From CBDATA01 sp965215615 (lineage in GTDB: Bacteria; Acidobacteriota; Vicinamibacteria; Marinacidobacterales; Marinacidobacteraceae), in contig OZ244068.1 of assembly GCA_965215615.1 (NCBI GenBank), forward strand, positions 62,001 to 126,000: a stretch of 64,000 bases of DNA, in the 5' to 3' direction. The position numbers and the translations under genes are program-made. A model generated the notes under the pieces. It had not been told where the DNA came from, did no database searches, and worked only from the letters and a program-made list of their open reading frames with translations. Each line of letters opens with the position of its first letter. Positions within the stretch are counted from its first letter, which is position 1. This document shows positions 36,486-43,953 of the stretch, in pieces.

Positions 36486-36608
36486 ATGTCGGACGCGGAA
36501 GGGACGGGAACCATCTTTGAGAGGTTGGCCGAAGAGGACGGTGCGCGTCGCACCAAATGGGGCGGGTATGCCGTTGCGGGACTAGAGGGTCCTAGACGTT
36601 TCGATTAA
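36486..36608 (+). CDS. Small ORF, 40 residues, unknown
   Basis: Reading frame beginning MSDAEGTGTIFERLAEEDGA and ending GLEGPRRFD. It stops 14 bases before the next, better-supported gene, immediately upstream of that gene's Shine-Dalgarno, so it could be a leader peptide or the first gene of a pair. It lacks a clear ribosome-binding site of its own and any known family. Confidence 0.33.
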   Translation: MSDAEGTGTIFERLAEEDGARRTKWGGYAVAGLEGPRRFD

Positions 36609-36622
36609 GACAGGAGGAAGCA

Positions 36623-36907
36623 ATGCCAGAACACATATCTCCCGAGCAAGTCATATCACCACAAACGCACTGGCAATATTCCCGCACTCTTCACGACTGT
36701 GGTCGTGGCGGTTGGGTTGCTGCCGAGGGGCTTTGGGAGGGAGCTCCGTGCATCGCGGTTCGATGGAATGGAACTCCTGACAAACCGCTCGGGAATCCAC
36801 AGGCGCATGGACATGCGACCTGGTTTATCGTTCCTCGGGAAATGGAAGGAGCGATACGGCAAGTTGCCGCAACACAGAAAGTCTTCAACGGCGATGATGC
36901 GCCATGA
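36623..36907 (+). CDS. Hypothetical protein, 94 residues
   Basis: Begins MPEHISPEQVISPQTHWQY after an excellent AGGAGGAA. The central part AAEGLWEGAPCIAVRWNG and the segment NPQAHGHATWFIVPREM look like a compact alpha/beta domain with regular conserved-looking Trp/Gly/His residues. There is no signal peptide or membrane segment. Base composition is lower in GC than in the flanking core genes. I do not recognise a family. The region around it contains repeat ends and gene remnants, so it may be recently acquired. Confidence 0.62.
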   Translation: MPEHISPEQVISPQTHWQYSRTLHDCGRGGWVAAEGLWEGAPCIAVRWNGTPDKPLGNPQAHGHATWFIVPREMEGAIRQVAATQKVFNGDDAP

Positions 36908-36993
36908 CGCTAGAGCACTCGATGTTCACAATGTTTTTTCCGAGTCGGCAATTTATCTACTGAAATCAATAGAGAGAGTATCAAGGAGTTTTC

Positions 36994-37056
36994 GTGTCCA
37001 AATCTATTCCAGGAATCGCCGGTATAGTAGGTGGCATCCTAGCAGGCTGTGGATAA
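36994..37056 (+). CDS. Tiny lipoprotein-like ORF ending inside a solo repeat end
   Basis: 20 codons from a GTG with AAGGAG 6 bases upstream. The product reads MSKSIPGIAGIVGGILAGCG and stops. As at 7781-7846, the lipobox (ILAGC-G) and stop codon are written by the repeat-end sequence CTAGCAGGCTGTGGATAA. It is either the stub of a lipoprotein gene cut by the element or a real micro-lipopeptide. Confidence 0.4.
   Translation: MSKSIPGIAGIVGGILAGCG
37039..37056 (+). repeat. Solo left end of the inverted-repeat element
   Basis: CTAGCAGGCTGTGGATAA is identical to the left end of the copy at 7829. The interior found in the other copies does not follow; the sequence after 37060 is unrelated. No right end is seen before the next gene. 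It is either a deletion derivative or a host sequence that resembles the end. Confidence 0.6.
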
Positions 37057-37060
37057 AGGG

Positions 37061-37245
37061 CTCTGGAGCGCAAAGCAAGCTAATTCAGTGATCGAGCACC
37101 AGAGGGTGAGATGAGGCTGCTTTGCCAAGAGGTAGTGAGAAAAACTTCGTCTGAGAAACGCCAAAAGCGCCTGAAGGCGATCCAGAAGGAGCAAAGAGCG
37201 GAGTACACGGGCAAAACAGGCGCAGGAACGGGTCCAGGATGATCC
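37061..37245. other. Unassigned stretch after the solo repeat end
   Basis: Contains a 43-codon frame from an ATG at 37111 (MRLLCQEVVRKTSSEKRQKR, stop at 37240-37242). The product is basic and Lys/Arg/Gln-rich and is in the same frame as the remnant that follows. Its composition differs from the core genome. I cannot assign a function; it may be leftover mobile-element DNA. Confidence 0.3.
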
Positions 37246-37446
37246 CTGCAGGCTCCTCGGCTTCCCGACTCCGAAGGCATCGCGCATCAAGACTCCGAGA
37301 TTGAAGCCTGCCGCGTGGGGCTCTCCGAGGAGGAAGCCATCGAGCAGGCCGACTTCGGCGATCTGGAGACCTGGTCGCTCCGGGACAGCCAGCGCGGCAG
37401 GGCACTCGGCCGAGTGTATAGGGAGCTGAACGGTGAGCTTCCGTAG
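37246..37446 (+). pseudogene. C-terminal remnant resembling an MBL-fold hydrolase
   Basis: Open frame without a proper start, just after an in-frame stop at 37240-37242. It encodes ACRVGLSEEEAIEQADFGDL, then ETWSLRDSQRGRALGRVYRE and LNGELP before TAG. The pattern (acidic helix, Trp, then RxYREL-GE) resembles the extreme C-terminus of some metallo-beta-lactamase-fold hydrolases. No metal-binding HxHxDH part is present upstream, so the rest of the gene is missing. The family guess is tentative. Confidence 0.42.
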
Positions 37447-37449
37447 CGA

Positions 37450-38607
37450 TTAACCGAGCGGGCGGCCCGGGCGGATGCCGGCCAGATAGTCCTCACAAGG
37501 TTCGCAGCGAATGCCCTGGATCAAAAGGCGTTCCTCTCCCCGATACAGAAGCCGCGCTTCGGCTTCCGGGTAGTCCTCGAGGAAGGTGCGGAGGCCCCGC
37601 AGGTCGCGGGCGCGGACGGTGGCGCTGTTCTTCACTTCGAACGCGTGGAAGCTGCCTTTGCCATAGACCACGAAATCCACCTCGTTTCCCGACTTGGTGC
37701 GCCAGAAGCAGAGCCGGGAATTCCCGCCCGAGTAGTCCATCCAGGCGCGGAGGTGTTGCGCCACCAGGCCTTCGAGGGCGACCCCTTCCATCTCTTCCGT
37801 GCGGTCGAGCGGGCCGGCTGGTCGCGCCGATCGGAAAACCCCCGAATCGAACCAGTAGAACTTGGGGTGGGCCGCCAGCTTCCGGCGTGCGCGTCTCGAG
37901 AAGACCGGAAGCCGGAAGGCCAGATAGAGGTCTTCGAGGATGTCAACCCAGGACTCGGCGGTCTTGCGACTGACCTGCGCTTCGCGGGCGACCTCGGCCA
38001 CGTTGAGGATCGCTCCGTGGGAGAAGGAGATGGCCTCGACGAAACGGGCGAAGTCGTCCAGCCGGCGCGCGAGGCCCTCGCTCTGGACTTCCTCGCGGAT
38101 GTAGAGCGCGACATAGGAAGCGAGCGTTGCTTCCGGGTTCTGTGAGTCCCGGACCACCGGCAGCATGCCTAGCCGGAGTGCGGTTCCGAGGTCGAAACCG
38201 GGAAGCTCCGCCGCCATGAAGGGGTGCAAGCGCTTCAGGAGCAGCCGGCCGGCGAGCAGGTTCACGCCCGCCCGCCGGAGCTTTCGCGCCGAGGAGCCGG
38301 TGAGCACGAACCGTGGCATCGCGAGGTGGCCCCGCTCCTCGATGAGCCCGTGCACCACGTCGAGGAGCGCGGGCACCCGCTGCACCTCGTCGAGGATGAT
38401 GACCTCGGCCCCGGGATTGCCGTCCACGAGTTCGCGGAGTCGCTCCGGACGGGCGGCGAAGCGCTGGTGCACCTCCGGCCGCAGCAGATCCACCCAAAGC
38501 GCATCCGGGAAGGTCTCCCGAAGAAACGTGGACTTTCCCGTGCCCCGGGGGCCAAAAAGGAAGTGGCTCGCGTTCGGACTCTCGAAAAAGCGTCTCAGAA
38601 ATGCCAT
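37450..38607 (-). CDS. AAA_14/DUF4143 ATPase A
   Basis: 385-residue ATPase of the widespread AAA_14-DUF4143 family. It has a Walker A (FLFGPRGTGKSTFLRETF), a Walker B (AEVIILDEVQRVPALL), GSSARKLRRAGVNLLAGRL, a central winged-helix segment (NVAEVAREAQVSRKTAESWV) and a C-terminal nuclease-like fold (CFWRTKSGNEVDFVVYGKGS then HAFEVKNS) with the PD-(D/E)xK-type spacing of DUF4143. The ATG at 38607 is chosen because the extra upstream residues do not resemble the family. The cellular role of this family is poorly known. A second member is at 49459. Confidence 0.88.
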   Translation of the reverse strand: MAFLRRFFESPNASHFLFGPRGTGKSTFLRETFPDALWVDLLRPEVHQRFAARPERLRELVDGNPGAEVIILDEVQRVPALLDVVHGLIEERGHLAMPRFVLTGSSARKLRRAGVNLLAGRLLLKRLHPFMAAELPGFDLGTALRLGMLPVVRDSQNPEATLASYVALYIREEVQSEGLARRLDDFARFVEAISFSHGAILNVAEVAREAQVSRKTAESWVDILEDLYLAFRLPVFSRRARRKLAAHPKFYWFDSGVFRSARPAGPLDRTEEMEGVALEGLVAQHLRAWMDYSGGNSRLCFWRTKSGNEVDFVVYGKGSFHAFEVKNSATVRARDLRGLRTFLEDYPEAEARLLYRGEERLLIQGIRCEPCEDYLAGIRPGRPLG

Positions 38608-38689
38608 TTTTGCTGCCGATTCAGCAATCGTACTACCGAAATGGCAGGTTCGTGCTTTCCGCCGAACCGGCGTGGGGGCGGTGATCCTG

Positions 38690-38879
38690 CGAGCAGGCTG
38701 TGGAGAAGCTGGTGTGAGCACCGAGACGGGTGAGGCACCCGGCTGACAAGGCGCGTGAGCGAGGAATAGTCGCAGCGCTATTTCGAGCGAAGCGCAACGA
38801 AGAGCGAGCCGCCAGGCGAGCGGTTCAGGTGGGATGCATCGCCCGGCGAATGCCGCGCCCGTTTTTCACAGCCTGCTAG
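38690..38879 (+). mobile_element. Inverted-repeat element, copy 3
   Basis: Same family as 7829-8015: AGCAGGCTGTGGAGAAGCTG on the left, CACAGCCTGCTAG on the right, with the shared interior GTGAGCACCGAGACGGGTGA, CTGACAAGGCGCGTGAGCGA, AGCGCTATTTCGAGCGAAGC and AACGAAGAGCGAGCCGCCAG. It lies between a DUF4143 ATPase and the metal-related genes, a few bases before the start at 38892. The right end keeps CTAG; the left end does not. Confidence 0.8.
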
Positions 38880-38891
38880 CATCGGGCCGTC

Positions 38892-39149
38892 GTGTCCGGG
38901 TTTCGTCGCTTCGTCGTGTTCGCGGCTGTCCTGTCGCTCCTCGGGACTTCGCTCGCGTTCGCGCTCCACGACCACGGGCATCCCGACTCCGACTGCGAAG
39001 CGCTTCACGCGGCCAGCGCGGCGGTGGGGGCGGCTCCGGTTGTGATGCCTGCGCCGGACGTTCCACAGGTTCCCCTCCGGGCCGTCGCCTCCGCGCCCGC
39101 GCCCGTCGCGCTTCCGGTTTCGGACGGCTCCCGCGCCCCTCCTTCCTGA
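38892..39149 (+). CDS. Small exported His-rich protein, possible metal chaperone
   Basis: 85 residues: a signal peptide (RFVVFAAVLSLLGTSLAFA), a metal-ligand-like cluster HDHGHPDSDCEALHA directly after the predicted cleavage site, and a Pro/Ala/Val-rich tail. Placement just upstream of a TonB receptor with its own HDHG-type loop suggests it binds zinc, copper or a similar ion in the periplasm. It starts with GTG 12 bases after the end of a dispersed repeat, so its promoter may lie in the repeat. No named family is evident. Confidence 0.6.
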   Translation: MSGFRRFVVFAAVLSLLGTSLAFALHDHGHPDSDCEALHAASAAVGAAPVVMPAPDVPQVPLRAVASAPAPVALPVSDGSRAPPS

Positions 39150-39241
39150 GCGCCGGCGCTCGTTTCGGGGGATGGATGGCCCGGTCGGCGGGCCGCTTGA
39201 AAATTCGTCCCCCCGCGCCCGCAGCCTTCGGAGGTGACATC

Positions 39242-41509
39242 GTGCGGCGACTTTCCCTTTCTTCTCTCCTTGGCGTGGCGGTCCTGCTCTTCACCGCTCC
39301 CGCTGTGGCCCACACCGTTTCCGGAACCGTTCTCGTCGAATCGAGCGGGGAACCGGCGCGGAACGCCGAAATCGTCCTGCTCGAAACCGATCAGGTCACC
39401 TACACCGATGAGGACGGGCGGTTCTCGATCGAAGTCGCGGAGCATCTCGGTGCCTACACGCTCCACGTGGACCTCGGCTTCCTCGGCGCGGTCCGGAGCG
39501 TTCTCGCGGACTCCGACGAGGAAGAGGTGGAGCTCGGCGAGCCGATCCTCCTCCGCGACCGCCACCGCATGCACGAAAAGGTCACGGTGACCGCCTCGGC
39601 GAGCGATTCGACCCCGACCCTGACTTTCGGCTCGGTGCACCACCTCGAAGGCCTCGACCTCCAGAACGAGCCGGCGCGCAACATCGCGGAGCTGTTGGTG
39701 GGCACCACCGGCGTGGCGATGCGCAGTTTCGGCCCCGGCTCCGCGCGCCCCATCCTGCGTGGCTTCGACGGGGACCGGGTGCTCATCATGGAGGACGGAG
39801 TGCGGACCAGCGATCTGGGCAGCCAGTCAGCCGACCACGGAGTTCCGGTGGACCCGCTCCAGGCCGAGCGGGTCGAGGTCGTCCGCGGGCCAGCGACGCT
39901 GCTCTACGGATCGAACGCCATCGGCGGCACGGTGAACGTGATCTCCATGGCGAGCCACCTGGCGCATTCGCCGCCGCCCGGGTTCCGGGGCCAGGCCAAC
40001 CTCGACTACTCGACTGCTGACTCGGGAATGCGGGGAGGGGTTCGCGCCCAGGCGTCTGGCGCGGGCTGGTTCGCCTGGGGCGGGGGCAACGCGAACCGGA
40101 CCGAGGACTACGACTCCCCGGCCGGGGTGATCGAGAACACCGAGAGCTCCATGAACCAGGGAGAGGCAGGGTTTGGCCTCTTCGGCGAGCGGGCCTGGAT
40201 TTCGGGTGCCGTGCGCCTCGATGATGCCCGCTACGGGGTTCCGTTCGCGGGAGACTTCCACGGCAGCCACGTGGGGCACGACCACGGGCCGGTGGACGAC
40301 GAGGAGCCGCTGTCGGTGGATGTCACGATGAACCGGCGGCAGTTCCGCACCGACTTCGGGATCCGGAATCTGGGTTCGGTCTTCCAGGAGGCCGAGTTCA
40401 CCGTCCGCTACGCCGACTACGACCAGGACGAGATCGAGACCTTCGAGTTCAGTGGAAACGAGATCGTGGCGACCCACTTCGACAACCGCTCGGTCGTGTT
40501 CCGGGGCGAGCTCAGGAAGCCGGCGGGGCGGGTCACCAGCAGGGTCGGAGTCTGGGGTAACCTGCGGGACTACGGAGCCTGGGGTCACGAAGCGCTGGCA
40601 CCGGATACGCGGCAGAACGCATTCGCGGCCTTCACCTACAACGAGATCAAGGCAAACGAGCGACTCGACCTGCTATTCGGAACGCGCGTCGAGCGCAATG
40701 CCTACGAGGTCGGGGAAAACACGAACCCGCGCCGGCCGAACGAAGTCGTGGACCGCGACTTCTTCGCCACGTCGGCGAGCACCGGTGCCCGGATCGCAGT
40801 GGGCGACTCCACCTCCCTGGTCTTCGTTTCGAGCCTCGCGAACCGCGCCCCCTCGCTCGAGGAGCTCTACAACTTCGGCCCCCACATCGGGAACCTGGCC
40901 TACGAGATCGGCAATCCCGAACTCGAACAGGAACGATCCCTGGGGTTCGACCTGAGCCTCCGGCAAAATTCGGAAGCCCTCGCCGGGAGCCTCAGCGTCT
41001 TCCGTTACGACATCTCCGATTTCGTCTTCGGAAGGGTGCTGGATGGAAGGATCAACGGGTTGGCCATCTGGTTGTTCGAACAGTCCGACGCGACCTATCA
41101 GGGATTCGAAGCGGAAGGACACCTGCGCCTCGGTGCCGCCGAGCTCGTGGCGAACGCCACCTACGTGGACGCGAAGCTGGCGAGCGGCGAGTACGTGCCG
41201 CGCATCCCGCCCCTCGGCGGTCACGTGCGGCTCGACGTCCCGGTCGGCAGGCTGCGCTTCGCGCCCCGGCTGCGCTGGGCCGCCCGGATGGACCGCCTCT
41301 ACCGGGACGAGACCCCGACCGACGGCTATGCGGTGTTCGACTTCACCGCCTCCTACGTGTTCGTCGGAGCGAGCACGACCTCGAACATCTCGCTCGGCGC
41401 TTACAACATCACCGATGCCGAGTACAGCCACCACAACTCGCTCATCAAGGACATGGCGCCCCAGATGGGCCGCGGCTTCCGGGTCAGCTACTCGCTCCGC
41501 TTCTTCTGA
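39242..41509 (+). CDS. TonB-dependent receptor, ZnuD-like metal uptake
   Basis: 755-residue outer-membrane receptor. The GTG at 39242 has GGAGGTG just upstream. After the signal peptide there is a short carboxypeptidase-regulatory domain (TVSGTVLVESSGEPARNAEI), a plug with the TonB-plug motifs SARPILRGFDGDRVLIMEDG and ERVEVVRGPATLLYGSNAIG, and a barrel ending FRVSYSLRFF. An extracellular-loop His cluster (HGSHVGHDHG, residues near 340) and similar plug sequence point to the ZnuD/zinc-importing branch. With the upstream His-rich peptide and downstream Nramp-type transporter this looks like a metal-acquisition group. The substrate is inferred, not shown. Confidence 0.88.
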   Translation: MRRLSLSSLLGVAVLLFTAPAVAHTVSGTVLVESSGEPARNAEIVLLETDQVTYTDEDGRFSIEVAEHLGAYTLHVDLGFLGAVRSVLADSDEEEVELGEPILLRDRHRMHEKVTVTASASDSTPTLTFGSVHHLEGLDLQNEPARNIAELLVGTTGVAMRSFGPGSARPILRGFDGDRVLIMEDGVRTSDLGSQSADHGVPVDPLQAERVEVVRGPATLLYGSNAIGGTVNVISMASHLAHSPPPGFRGQANLDYSTADSGMRGGVRAQASGAGWFAWGGGNANRTEDYDSPAGVIENTESSMNQGEAGFGLFGERAWISGAVRLDDARYGVPFAGDFHGSHVGHDHGPVDDEEPLSVDVTMNRRQFRTDFGIRNLGSVFQEAEFTVRYADYDQDEIETFEFSGNEIVATHFDNRSVVFRGELRKPAGRVTSRVGVWGNLRDYGAWGHEALAPDTRQNAFAAFTYNEIKANERLDLLFGTRVERNAYEVGENTNPRRPNEVVDRDFFATSASTGARIAVGDSTSLVFVSSLANRAPSLEELYNFGPHIGNLAYEIGNPELEQERSLGFDLSLRQNSEALAGSLSVFRYDISDFVFGRVLDGRINGLAIWLFEQSDATYQGFEAEGHLRLGAAELVANATYVDAKLASGEYVPRIPPLGGHVRLDVPVGRLRFAPRLRWAARMDRLYRDETPTDGYAVFDFTASYVFVGASTTSNISLGAYNITDAEYSHHNSLIKDMAPQMGRGFRVSYSLRFF

Positions 41510-41528
41510 GGGCACCCCGAGCCGCGTC

Positions 41529-42728
41529 ATGAGCCACATCTCGAGGCGTCGCGTCCTTCAGGCTGGCTCCGCCGGAATCGGGGCGGGTGCGCTGGGGTCT
41601 CTCCCGGTGTCCGCCGCGGCTTCCGGGCGCGGGATGGGTATCCACGGCCCCTTCCGCGCACCGCTCTTCGTGACCGATTCGACCCGGGTGCGGATGAGCG
41701 GGGACGGGCTCGGCCTCACGGTCACCGAACAGGCGGGGTTGCTCGCCCGGCTGGCGGATGAGGGTCGGATCGCCGGTGACTTCTACTCGAACGGAGGCGT
41801 GGTCGGGGAACTGGAGCAGGATTTCGCCACCCTTCTCGGGAAGGAGCGTGCGGTCTTCATGCCCACCGGGACGCTCGCCAACCAGCTCGCGGTGCGAACG
41901 CTCGCCGGTGACGGCGGCGGCCGGGCGGTTGTCCAGGCCGAAAGCCACCTGTACAACGACACCGGGGACAGCGTCCAGACACTGAGCGCGATCCCGCTGA
42001 TCCCTCTTGCTCCCGGCCGCGCCACCTTCACCCTCGAAGAGCTCGAGGAAGCCGTGGAACGCACCCGGAGCGGACGGGTTTCGCGCCCGGTTTCGGTGAT
42101 CTCGATCGAGACCCCGGTTCGCCGCCGCGAAGGCGAGACGTTCGACCCGTCGGAGCTCGACCGGATCCTCGCGTTCGCCCGGCAGGAGGGGATCCGCCTC
42201 CACCTCGACGGAGCCCGGCTCCTTCTCGAAAGTGCCTGCCGGGAAGTCCCGGTGGCGGACCTCGTGAGGCCCTTCGACACCGTCTATGTCTCGCTCTACA
42301 AGTACCTCGGCGCTCCCTCGGGAGCGATCCTCGCCGGCCCCCGGTCTCTCCTCGACGGGATGTTCCACGAGCGCCGGATGTTCGGCTCGGGGCTCCCGGC
42401 CGCCTGGCCGTTCGCGGCCCTTCCGCTCCACTTTCTGCCCGGTTTCGTGGGTCGCTTCCGGAAGGCGGTCGAGGTCTCCGAAACCTTCCTCGCCGAGGTG
42501 ACCGGAAGTGGCGGGTTCGCCGTCCAGCGGGTGAACCGGGGGACCAACCGGTTCCGGCTCCGGCCCGAGGCGACCGATCCACGGGCGTTCCGCGAAAGGC
42601 TCGGTGCCCGGGGAGTGGAGCTCGGCGCGCCGCGGGAAGACGGGAGCTTCCCGCTCGCGGTCAACGAGACCTGGAACCGGATGGCCCCGGAGGATCTGGC
42701 CGCCCGCTTCCGCGCTGCGCTCGGATAG
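41529..42728 (+). CDS. Tat-exported PLP enzyme of the threonine-aldolase/beta-eliminating-lyase family
   Basis: 399-residue fold-type I PLP enzyme. The catalytic domain has NGGVVGELEQDFATLLGKER, VFMPTGTLANQLAVRTLA, an Asp region IRLHLDGARLLLESA and the Schiff-base Lys in TVYVSLYKYLGAPSGAIL, all characteristic of the L-threonine aldolase/tyrosine phenol-lyase group. Unusually for the family, the N-terminus is a twin-arginine signal (SRRRVLQAGSAGIGAGALGS), so the folded, cofactor-loaded enzyme would be exported. It follows the metal receptor by 19 bases and probably shares its transcript. The true substrate is unknown. Confidence 0.82.
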   Translation: MSHISRRRVLQAGSAGIGAGALGSLPVSAAASGRGMGIHGPFRAPLFVTDSTRVRMSGDGLGLTVTEQAGLLARLADEGRIAGDFYSNGGVVGELEQDFATLLGKERAVFMPTGTLANQLAVRTLAGDGGGRAVVQAESHLYNDTGDSVQTLSAIPLIPLAPGRATFTLEELEEAVERTRSGRVSRPVSVISIETPVRRREGETFDPSELDRILAFARQEGIRLHLDGARLLLESACREVPVADLVRPFDTVYVSLYKYLGAPSGAILAGPRSLLDGMFHERRMFGSGLPAAWPFAALPLHFLPGFVGRFRKAVEVSETFLAEVTGSGGFAVQRVNRGTNRFRLRPEATDPRAFRERLGARGVELGAPREDGSFPLAVNETWNRMAPEDLAARFRAALG

Positions 42729-42734
42729 CAGGCT

Positions 42735-43952
42735 TCAGGCGAACACGCCGAGAATCCGGCCGAACTGGAAGAGCGCGAGCCCCGAGATCACGGCGACGAC
42801 CAGGATGCCGAGCGCGTTGGCGACCCGGCCGTTCCGCGCCCGGCCGAGGATGGCCTTGCGGTTCACCACGATCAGTAGCAGGATCAGGGTGAGCGGCAGC
42901 ACGATCCCGTTTCCGGCCTGGGCGAGCAGGATGATCCGGTAGGGCGAAGCGCCGAGGAAGACCCCGAAGAGCATCCCGGTCAGCAGGATGAAGGCCCAGA
43001 GCATCCGGAACCGGGCCCCCTTGAGGTCCGCCTTCCAGCCGAACGCCCCGGCGGCCGCGTAGGCCCCGGCGAGCGGGGCGGTGATGGAGGAGGTGAGTCC
43101 GGCGGCGAAGAGCCCGATCCCGAAGAAAAGCGGCGCGGCCGGCCCGAGCAACGGTTCGAGCCGGGTGGCGACCGCGGCGGCGTTCGCGGCATCCGCTCCC
43201 TGTCCCATCAGGCTGGAGGCCGCGACCACGACGGCCGCAGTGATGAGGCCGCCGAGTGCCACCGAGAAGAGGATGTCCCGGCGGCTCTCGCGGATGTTCT
43301 CCTCGTTGCGGAAAGGGTCCGGCCAGCGCTCCATCGAGGTGCTGGCGTGGAGGAAGAGGTTGTAGGAGACGACGGTGGTCCCGATCAGCGCGATCACGGT
43401 CAGCATGGAGCCCGGCGGGATCGTCGGGGTCAGGAGGCCGGAAAGGAGCTCTCCGGGGCTCGGCGCGGTCATCGCCGCCACCACGCAGAAGACGATGCTC
43501 ATCAGCCCCACCAGAAACACGAGCGTGTTCTGGATGGCCCGGTACGCCCCGGAAAGCAGCAGGAGGCCGGCGGCGGACCCGATGACGAGTACCAGAACCG
43601 GTTGCGGGATGCCGGAGATCAGGCTCACGCCGAGCGCCGCGCCGAGCAGGTTCCCGGTCTGGAAGGCGGCGTTGCCGATCAGGATGGTCGCCGCGATCAG
43701 GCCGAGGATGGTGATCCGGACGGCCCGGTTCCCGAGGCTGTCGCGGATGGCCTCCGCGAGCCCGCGCCGCCCGGCGAGCCCGACGCGCGCCGCCATGTCC
43801 TGGAGGACGCAGGTGGCGAAGACCGAGAAGAGCACCGCCCACAGCAGCGTGGATCCATATCCGGCCCCCGCCCGGCTCGCGGTCACGATGGTCCCCGGGC
43901 CGATGAAGGCGGCGGTGACCAGGAAACCCGGCCCCGGACGCAAACGGCTCAA
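42735..43952 (-). CDS. Divergent Nramp-family metal transporter
   Basis: 405-residue inner-membrane protein with about eleven hydrophobic segments in the LeuT-like Nramp arrangement. The first helix has FIGPGTIVTASRAGAGYGST where canonical Nramp proteins have DPGN, and helix 6 has TTVVSYNLFLHASTS where they have an MPHN-type motif. Both metal-ligand motifs (Asp in helix 1, Met in helix 6) are thus changed, while the general pattern, including the NLFLHAS segment, is kept. It may carry Mg2+ or another ion, as some Nramp-related transporters do. The start is a TTG 2 bases after the stop of the upstream permease gene, implying co-transcription. Confidence 0.83.
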   Translation of the reverse strand: MSRLRPGPGFLVTAAFIGPGTIVTASRAGAGYGSTLLWAVLFSVFATCVLQDMAARVGLAGRRGLAEAIRDSLGNRAVRITILGLIAATILIGNAAFQTGNLLGAALGVSLISGIPQPVLVLVIGSAAGLLLLSGAYRAIQNTLVFLVGLMSIVFCVVAAMTAPSPGELLSGLLTPTIPPGSMLTVIALIGTTVVSYNLFLHASTSMERWPDPFRNEENIRESRRDILFSVALGGLITAAVVVAASSLMGQGADAANAAAVATRLEPLLGPAAPLFFGIGLFAAGLTSSITAPLAGAYAAAGAFGWKADLKGARFRMLWAFILLTGMLFGVFLGASPYRIILLAQAGNGIVLPLTLILLLIVVNRKAILGRARNGRVANALGILVVAVISGLALFQFGRILGVFA

Positions 43953-43953
43953 T

